A stretch of DNA of 35,268 bases, from NCBI GenBank assembly GCA_014799505.1, contig JAAVHV010000025.1:1-35268 (forward strand), written 5' to 3'. The notes beneath the pieces are model-generated. The model made no database searches. It was given only the letters and a program-made list of their open reading frames with translations, and was not told the DNA's origin. Source of the DNA: Clostridiales bacterium (GTDB taxonomy: Bacteria; Bacillota; Clostridia; Oscillospirales; Oscillospiraceae). This document shows, piece by piece, positions 30,468 through 35,268 of this stretch. Made by a program: the position numbers and the translations under genes. Position 1 is the stretch's first letter, and each line of letters opens with the position of its first letter.

Positions 30468-31502
30468 ATGGAAGCAAACACCAGGGATCCGGGGCTGGAC
30501 GTGGTGCGGTCGCTGGCCATTGTATTCGTGCTGGTCATCCACACCGCCGGCGCCGGCCTGACCCAAACCCCAGGCTCCTTCGACTGGTGGGGCGCTTTGC
30601 TGTGGGGAGCCCCCGCCCGGCCCGCGGTGCCGCTGTTTTTCATGTGCAGCGGGGCGCTGATGCTGTGCCGGGATACCACGCCCCGGCGGATCTTCACCCA
30701 CAATATGCCCCGCATCCTGTGCGCCATGTTCGCCTGGGCCTTCCTCTACCGCCTCGCCGCCCTGCTGGACGACGGCTTCACCATGGCGGGGCTGTGGGAC
30801 GCGGTGAAGCGCACGGTCCTGCTCCAGCACGAGTTCCACTTTTACTACCTGCATATGCTGATCCTGGTTTACGCTTTCCTCCCTGTGGCGCGGGTGTTTG
30901 TGCGCTCCGCCTCACGGCGGGAGCTGGAGTACCTGCTGGGGGTGTGGATGATAACGGGCATCCTGATCCCCACGCTGATCAACTTCTGGCCCTTTACCCT
31001 GGTGGAGCCGCTGGAGCTGCGGTATAAGATGGGCAAGGCGTACGCCTGCATCGGCTACGCCCTGCTGGGGCACTATCTGCGGCAGTATGGCGGTTCCATC
31101 AAGCGGCGCTGGTACGCGCTGGCCCTCCTGGCCGGACTGGCTGTCACCTTCGGCGGCTGCGCCGCCCTCTCCCTGCGCGGCGGGGCGCTGAACGACATCT
31201 TCCTGGAGGGGATGTCCCCCGGCCCCATGCTCACCGCCCTGGGGCTGTTCGGGCTGGTTATCACCCGGAAAGAGTGGCCCGCCCCGGTGGTGAGGGTCAC
31301 CGGCCGGCTGGCCCAGGCCGCCTTCTGTATCTACCTGGTACACGTCCTGTTCCAGCGGCTGTTCCTCCGGCTGGGGGTCAGCACCGGGACCTCCCCCTGC
31401 GTGCTGTCCATCCCCTTCGTGTGCTTGCTGCTGCTGACGGCGGGCTGGCTCACCTGGGAGGCGCTGCACCGCGTCCCCATCATAAAAACCTATCTCGTAT
31501 GA
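30468..31502 (+). CDS. Acyltransferase family 3 membrane protein
   Basis: The 344-residue integral membrane protein belongs to the OafA/WecH-like acyltransferase 3 family, which transfers acetyl or other acyl groups to cell-surface sugars or glycans. The start [28 protein letters not shown] shows the family's Arg-x10-His motif (Arg14, His25). About ten hydrophobic segments follow, for example [29 protein letters not shown] and [15 protein letters not shown] near the end. GGGAGGG precedes the ATG. It lies directly after a glycine T-box and 34 bp before glyQS with no terminator or promoter between, so it should be induced when tRNA-Gly is uncharged. The acceptor molecule is unknown. Confidence 0.85.
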   Translation: MEANTRDPGLDVVRSLAIVFVLVIHTAGAGLTQTPGSFDWWGALLWGAPARPAVPLFFMCSGALMLCRDTTPRRIFTHNMPRILCAMFAWAFLYRLAALLDDGFTMAGLWDAVKRTVLLQHEFHFYYLHMLILVYAFLPVARVFVRSASRRELEYLLGVWMITGILIPTLINFWPFTLVEPLELRYKMGKAYACIGYALLGHYLRQYGGSIKRRWYALALLAGLAVTFGGCAALSLRGGALNDIFLEGMSPGPMLTALGLFGLVITRKEWPAPVVRVTGRLAQAAFCIYLVHVLFQRLFLRLGVSTGTSPCVLSIPFVCLLLLTAGWLTWEALHRVPIIKTYLV

Positions 31503-31536
31503 ACCCATCCAATTATATAAAGGAGCGTTTATCATC

Positions 31537-32961
31537 ATGAAAAACAGTGAAAAGTCTATGGAAAAAATCGTGGCCCTGTGCAAGGGCCGGGGCTTCATCT
31601 TTGCCGGGTCCGAGATCTACGGCGGCCTTGCCAACACCTGGGACTACGGCCCCCTGGGCGTGGAGCTGAAAAACAACGTGAAGAAAGCCTGGTGGAAAAA
31701 GTTCGTCCAGGAGAACCCCTATAACGTGGGTCTGGACGCCGCCATCCTGATGAACCCCCAGGTGTGGGTGGCCTCCGGCCACGTGGGCGGCTTCTCCGAC
31801 CCGCTGATGGACTGCAAGGAGTGCCACGAGCGCTTCCGCGCCGACAAGGTCATCGAGGACTGGTGCGCTGAGAATAATTTCGAGCTGGGCCACAGCGTGG
31901 ACGCCATGAGCCAGGCGGAGATGAAGGCTTTCGTGGATGAGCACCAGATCGCCTGCCCCACCTGCGGCAAGTTCAACTGGACCGACATCCGCCAGTTCAA
32001 CCTGATGTTCAAGACCTTCCAGGGGGTCACCGAGGATGCCAAGAACACCGTGTACCTCCGCCCCGAGACCGCCCAGGGCATCTTTACCAATTTCGTCAAC
32101 GTCCAGCGCTCCACCCGGCGCAAGCTGCCCTTCGGCATCGGCCAGATCGGCAAGTCCTTCCGCAACGAGATCACCCCGGGCAACTTCATCTTCCGCACCC
32201 GGGAGTTTGAGCAGATGGAGCTGGAGTTCTTCTGCCAGCCCGGCACCGAGCTGGAGTGGTTCGCTTACTGGAAAAACTTCTGCCACCAGTGGCTGCTTGA
32301 CTTGGGCATCAAAGAGGAAAACCTGCGCCTGCGTGACCATGACCCCGAGGAGCTGTCCCACTACTCCAACGCCACCACCGACTTCGAGTTTGCCTTCCCC
32401 TTCACCGACTGGGGCGAGCTGTGGGGCGTGGCCAGCCGCACCAATTTCGACCTGAACGCCCACCAGACCACCTCCGGCAAGGATCTGACCTATTACGATC
32501 AGGATAAGAACGAGCATTATATCCCCTATGTCATCGAGCCCTCCCTGGGCGTGGAGCGGATGCTGCTGGCCTTCCTGTGCAACGCCTACGACGAGGAAGT
32601 GGTGGACGAGGAGAAGAACGACGTGCGCACTGTGCTGCATCTGCACCCCGCCCTGGCCCCCTTCAAGTGCGCGGTGCTCCCCCTGTCCAAGAAGCTGGGC
32701 GACAAGGCAAAGGAGATCCAGACCGAGCTGTCCAAGTACTTCATGGTGGACTATGACGACGCCGGCTCCATCGGCAAGCGCTACCGCCGCCAGGACGAGA
32801 TCGGCACCCCCTATTGCGTCACCGTGGACTTTGCCACCGTGGGCGACGACAAGACCGAGGCCGACCACGCCGTCACCATCCGGGATCGGGACACCATGGA
32901 GCAGGTGCGCGTGCCCATCGACCAGCTCAAGAGCTGGTTGGACGAGAAGCTGGCATATTAA
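31537..32961 (+). CDS. glyQS: Glycyl-tRNA synthetase, single-chain (alpha2) type
   Basis: Charges tRNA-Gly. The 474-residue class II enzyme is of the homodimeric type. It has [20 protein letters not shown] at 22-41, two cysteine pairs (CKECH and CPTCGKF) for zinc, RPETAQGIF near 175, the motif 2 region [19 protein letters not shown] near 207-225, the motif 3 region [13 protein letters not shown] near 335, and a C-terminal anticodon-binding domain with [16 protein letters not shown] lies upstream of the ATG. It depends on the upstream glycine T-box and is the second gene of that operon. Confidence 0.97.
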   Translation: MKNSEKSMEKIVALCKGRGFIFAGSEIYGGLANTWDYGPLGVELKNNVKKAWWKKFVQENPYNVGLDAAILMNPQVWVASGHVGGFSDPLMDCKECHERFRADKVIEDWCAENNFELGHSVDAMSQAEMKAFVDEHQIACPTCGKFNWTDIRQFNLMFKTFQGVTEDAKNTVYLRPETAQGIFTNFVNVQRSTRRKLPFGIGQIGKSFRNEITPGNFIFRTREFEQMELEFFCQPGTELEWFAYWKNFCHQWLLDLGIKEENLRLRDHDPEELSHYSNATTDFEFAFPFTDWGELWGVASRTNFDLNAHQTTSGKDLTYYDQDKNEHYIPYVIEPSLGVERMLLAFLCNAYDEEVVDEEKNDVRTVLHLHPALAPFKCAVLPLSKKLGDKAKEIQTELSKYFMVDYDDAGSIGKRYRRQDEIGTPYCVTVDFATVGDDKTEADHAVTIRDRDTMEQVRVPIDQLKSWLDEKLAY

Positions 32962-33058
32962 GGCAGTCGGCAGACTGCCGAACCGGTCGTTGGGCAAACG
33001 GCCAGAGGCCGCTTGCCCAATGACGGTTCCCCTCCCACGGGCCTTTGGCCGCTTGCCC
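32962..33058 (+). repeat. Multi-hairpin region after glyQS with two alternative pairings
   Basis: GGCAGTC-GGCA-GACTGCC (32962-32979) is followed by a long stem: 32981-33003 (GTTGGGCAAACGGCC portion) with 33007-33028. The 12-mer GGCCGCTTGCCC occurs at 33007-33018 and again at 33047-33058, so GGGCAAACGGCC (32992-33003) could pair with either copy (one mismatch). No clear T-run follows except CTTTATT after 33058. It may terminate glyQS or be a repeat; not recognised. Confidence 0.55.
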
Positions 33059-33085
33059 TTTATTAAAATTATGTAAAAATACCGC

Positions 33086-33109
33086 TGCCCCCGGTGCATT
33101 CCGGGGGCA
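33086..33109 (+). terminator. Hairpin before the LTA-synthase-like gene, possible terminator
   Basis: TGCCCCCGG (33086-33094) pairs perfectly with CCGGGGGCA (33101-33109). The following CTTATGATAT is only weakly T-rich, so termination is probable rather than sure. Confidence 0.5.
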
Positions 33110-33113
33110 CTTA

Positions 33114-33122
33114 TGATATACT
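33114..33122 (+). promoter_or_regulatory. Extended -10 promoter candidate for the LTA-synthase-like gene
   Basis: TGA-TATACT (33114-33122) is an extended -10 element; no good -35 at the right distance. The start codon is about 70 bp downstream. Confidence 0.4.
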
Positions 33123-33193
33123 ATGCTGACCGAATGGAAGCCTTTCCCGTTTTATGGGGGCAAGTTCAGGCTGTTCATGATTGGAGGCCGCAA

Positions 33194-35062
33194 ATGAAAC
33201 GCTTTTTCTCATATTTTCTGTTCCAGACCCGGCCGGAAGAAACGCTCACCTCCCGGCAGAGGGTGGTATTTTGGCTGTGGAACGCCCTGCTCACCGCCGG
33301 GGCGGCGGTGGTGCTGGGGCTGGCCTCGCTGCTGCTGGCCACCGGCAACGCCAGCGCCCGGGTGATGTTTATGGACTATCTGCGCCACCCGGCACTGGTG
33401 GCCCTCAACCTGCTGCCCCCGCTGCTGCTGATGGCCCTGCTGTATGGCGCCACGGGCCGGGCCTGGGTGGCCTACCTGATCACGGCCCTGCCCGTGCTGG
33501 GGCTGTCCCTGGGCAACTACTACAAGCTGATGTTCCGGGACGATCCCGTCCTGGCCTCCGACCTGCTCATTCTGGGGGAGGCGGGGAAGATGGCAGGAAA
33601 ATACCACCTGTTCCTGGATCGCAAGCTGGCGGCGGCACTGCTGCCCGTCCTTGTGGCTGGGGTGGCGCTGTTCCTGCTGGTTCGGGGCAGACCGCGCCTG
33701 CCTGTCCGGGGCGGAACCGCGGCCGCGGCGTTGATCGCCTCCCTCGCCCTGATCCCGGTGTACGGCAGCGACAAAACCTATAACAAAAACGCCAACACGG
33801 ATCACATCAACCCGTGGTCCGCCACCCAGCAGTATATCTCCCGGGGGCTGATGTATCCCTTCCTCCACAGCATCAAGACCGCCATGCCCACCCCGCCGGA
33901 GGGCTACTCGGAGCAGGAGGCCGCCGCGATGCTGGCTGAATATCAGGACGCCGACATCCCGGAGGACAAGAAGGTCAACATCGTGGGCGTCATGCTGGAG
34001 GCTTTTGCCGATTTCTCCGTGTGTGAGGAAATCGAATTCCAGCAGGACGTGTATGCCGCCTACCACGCTCTGGAGGCGGAGAGCTATACCGGGAACCTGC
34101 TGACCAACATCTTTGCCGGGGGCACCGTGGACACCGAGCGGGCGTTCCTCACCGGAATAGCCCCCGACGACATCAACTACCGCTCCAACACCTCGTCTTA
34201 TGTGTGGTATCTGAAAAACCAGGGCTACCAGACCTCGGGCGACCACCCCAGCAACAGCTGGTTCTACAACCGGGTGAATATCAACTCCTACCTGGGCTTT
34301 GACCAATACCGCTTCGCGGAAAACCACTACACCGCGCTGACCGGGGAGGACACCGCCTGGGATTACACCTTCTTCCCGGAGCTCACCGCCTCCATCCTGG
34401 AGCAGCTGGGGGATGACGCGCCGCTGTTCTCCTTCTCCGTCTCCTACCAGGGCCACGGGCCCTACGGCGACAGCGAGTGTTGGTGGGGCGAGGTGGACGA
34501 CTATGTGGCCAACCACGACTTGGCCCAGGAGGATCGCACCATTTTGGCCAACTATTTCGGCTCGGTGATGAGCACCCAATACTACCTGTCCGAAATGGTG
34601 GACGTGTTCCGGGCCATGGACGAGCCCATCGTGGTGGTGGTGTTCGGCGACCACAAGCCCTGGCTGGGCAACAGCAACAGCGTGTACAATTCGCTGGGCA
34701 TCGACCTGTCCCGTATGTCGGTAGACAGCTTCTACAATTATTGGTCCACCCGCTACCTCATCTGGGCCAACGACGCGGCCAAGGAGGTCATCGGCCACGA
34801 TATGGTGGGCGAGGGGCCGGACATCTCCCCCTGCTTCCTGATGAATGTGCTGTTCGAGCAGCTGGGCTGGGAGGGAGACGGCTATATGCAGGCGGTGGAG
34901 CCGGTCCGGCAGGAGCTGCCCATGGTCCACCGCTACGGCTCATACCTCACCGCGGACGGGGAGCTGACCCTGACCCCCACCGGGGAGCAGGCGGAGCTGG
35001 CCCGCAGGTTCCACAGCCTGGAGTATTACCGGGCCCACCATTTTTCCGGGAAAACAGGCTGA
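33194..35062 (+). CDS. LTA synthase family sulfatase-fold protein
   Basis: The 622-residue membrane enzyme resembles lipoteichoic acid synthase and related phosphoglycerol transferases. About five hydrophobic segments fill the first 185 residues (WNALLTAGAAVVLGLASLLL, LVALNLLPPLLLMALLYG, AALLPVLVAGVALFLLV and others). The extracytoplasmic alkaline-phosphatase-like domain follows, with AGGTVDTERAFLTG near 308-321, where the Thr is the likely nucleophile, SYQGHGPYGDSE near 418, and VVFGDHKPWLG near 482 for metal binding. The ATG at 33194 follows GGAGG; the earlier ATG at 33113 has no ribosome site. It probably transfers phosphoglycerol to a surface polymer; the polymer is not defined by the sequence. 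Confidence 0.86.
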   Translation: MKRFFSYFLFQTRPEETLTSRQRVVFWLWNALLTAGAAVVLGLASLLLATGNASARVMFMDYLRHPALVALNLLPPLLLMALLYGATGRAWVAYLITALPVLGLSLGNYYKLMFRDDPVLASDLLILGEAGKMAGKYHLFLDRKLAAALLPVLVAGVALFLLVRGRPRLPVRGGTAAAALIASLALIPVYGSDKTYNKNANTDHINPWSATQQYISRGLMYPFLHSIKTAMPTPPEGYSEQEAAAMLAEYQDADIPEDKKVNIVGVMLEAFADFSVCEEIEFQQDVYAAYHALEAESYTGNLLTNIFAGGTVDTERAFLTGIAPDDINYRSNTSSYVWYLKNQGYQTSGDHPSNSWFYNRVNINSYLGFDQYRFAENHYTALTGEDTAWDYTFFPELTASILEQLGDDAPLFSFSVSYQGHGPYGDSECWWGEVDDYVANHDLAQEDRTILANYFGSVMSTQYYLSEMVDVFRAMDEPIVVVVFGDHKPWLGNSNSVYNSLGIDLSRMSVDSFYNYWSTRYLIWANDAAKEVIGHDMVGEGPDISPCFLMNVLFEQLGWEGDGYMQAVEPVRQELPMVHRYGSYLTADGELTLTPTGEQAELARRFHSLEYYRAHHFSGKTG

Positions 35063-35068
35063 AACCCC

Positions 35069-35097
35069 TTGACTTTTGAAAAACCGGCTGATATACT
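35069..35097 (+). promoter_or_regulatory. Sigma-A promoter for rplU
   Basis: TTGACT (35069-35074) and TATACT (35092-35097) have a 17-bp spacer, just after the upstream stop codon. Confidence 0.75.
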
Positions 35098-35103
35098 ACT
35101 AGG

Positions 35104-35190
35104 GCCGCATTGACCGGGTGTGGTGTGTCCACAGAAAAGAGGGCTGAGTCCCCGCCCCCGACAGCGAGCCCGTAATAAAGGAAAGGAGTG
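35104..35190 (+). promoter_or_regulatory. Probable ribosomal protein L21 leader
   Basis: The leader before rplU is about 90 nt, GC-rich and can fold: GGTGTGG-TGTGT-CCACA and GAGGGCTGAG with later complementary C-rich segments. Firmicutes rplU genes commonly carry an L21 autoregulatory leader at this position. The call rests on position and length more than on a full match. Confidence 0.45.
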
Positions 35191-35195
35191 CAGAT

Positions 35196-35268
35196 ATGCA
35201 CGCGATCATCGAGACCGGCGGCAAGCAGTACAAGGTGGCCGAGGGCGACACCCTCTACATCGAGAAGC
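35196..35268 (+). CDS. rplU: 50S ribosomal protein L21 (3' end cut by window edge)
   Basis: The 24 visible residues, starting [20 protein letters not shown], are the conserved L21 N-terminus. GAAAGGAGTG precedes the ATG. Normally followed by the Prp protease and rpmA genes, which are outside the window. Confidence 0.95.
   Translation, partial: MHAIIETGGKQYKVAEGDTLYIEK

Overview
This window looks like a chromosomal segment of a GC-rich, low-oxygen Clostridia genome, most likely Oscillospiraceae (Flavonifractor/Oscillibacter/Lawsonibacter-like). The reasons are: a butyrate-type CoA-transferase beside a thiolase, Gram-positive regulation (T-box, TPP riboswitch, probable L21 leader, a WalR-like box), strong GGAGG ribosome sites, sigma-A promoters with 17-bp spacers, a prs-pth-mfd-PpiC gene order, and many GC-rich intergenic hairpins. 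The genus is an inference from gene content; no rRNA or tRNA gene was seen.

Layout. 1-1.9 kb (minus): thiolase then a truncated butyryl-CoA:acetate-type CoA-transferase, from one clear promoter. 2.1-4.8 kb (minus): Ca2+-type P-type ATPase. 4.9-11.5 kb (minus): prs, pth, mfd and a PpiC/PrsA-like foldase lipoprotein. 11.6-12.5 kb (minus): an HD-domain gene behind a long structured leader. 12.5-15.8 kb (plus): a YtrA-type GntR repressor, ABC ATPase and large permease operon. 15.8-18.5 kb (plus): a 43-residue protein, an HD phosphohydrolase, then an ECF sigma factor overlapping a membrane protein that is probably its anti-sigma partner. 18.6-20.3 kb (minus): TPP riboswitch, ThiT thiamin transporter and a Cof-type HAD phosphatase. 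20.4-22.9 kb (plus): an M23/LysM/G5 cell-wall hydrolase with a WalR-like box, then a small tail-anchored protein. 22.9-30.1 kb (minus): zapA and a U32 protein, then maf, mreC and mutS. 30.2-33 kb (plus): a glycine T-box followed by a membrane acyltransferase and glycyl-tRNA synthetase. 33.1-35.1 kb (plus): an LTA-synthase-like enzyme. 35.2 kb: start of rplU.

The most unusual material is between the genes. Two dispersed repeat families occur twice each. R1 (1981-2135 and 25578-25707) starts at the stop codon of the upstream minus-strand gene. R2 (12341-12460 and 27516-27632) lies 5' of minus-strand genes; its helices differ in sequence between copies but remain paired, with compensatory changes, which points to a structured RNA or a hairpin mobile element. 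Two other loci (3' end of an HD gene, 5' end of mreC) show a hairpin flanked by long direct duplications of gene sequence. At mreC the duplication appears to have rebuilt the start codon after separating it from maf.

Other points worth a second look: a glycine T-box whose first gene is a membrane acyltransferase, a terminator stem made of two inverted consensus DnaA boxes, a promoter whose -35 lies in a terminator loop, and a direct-repeat operator candidate within a promoter spacer.
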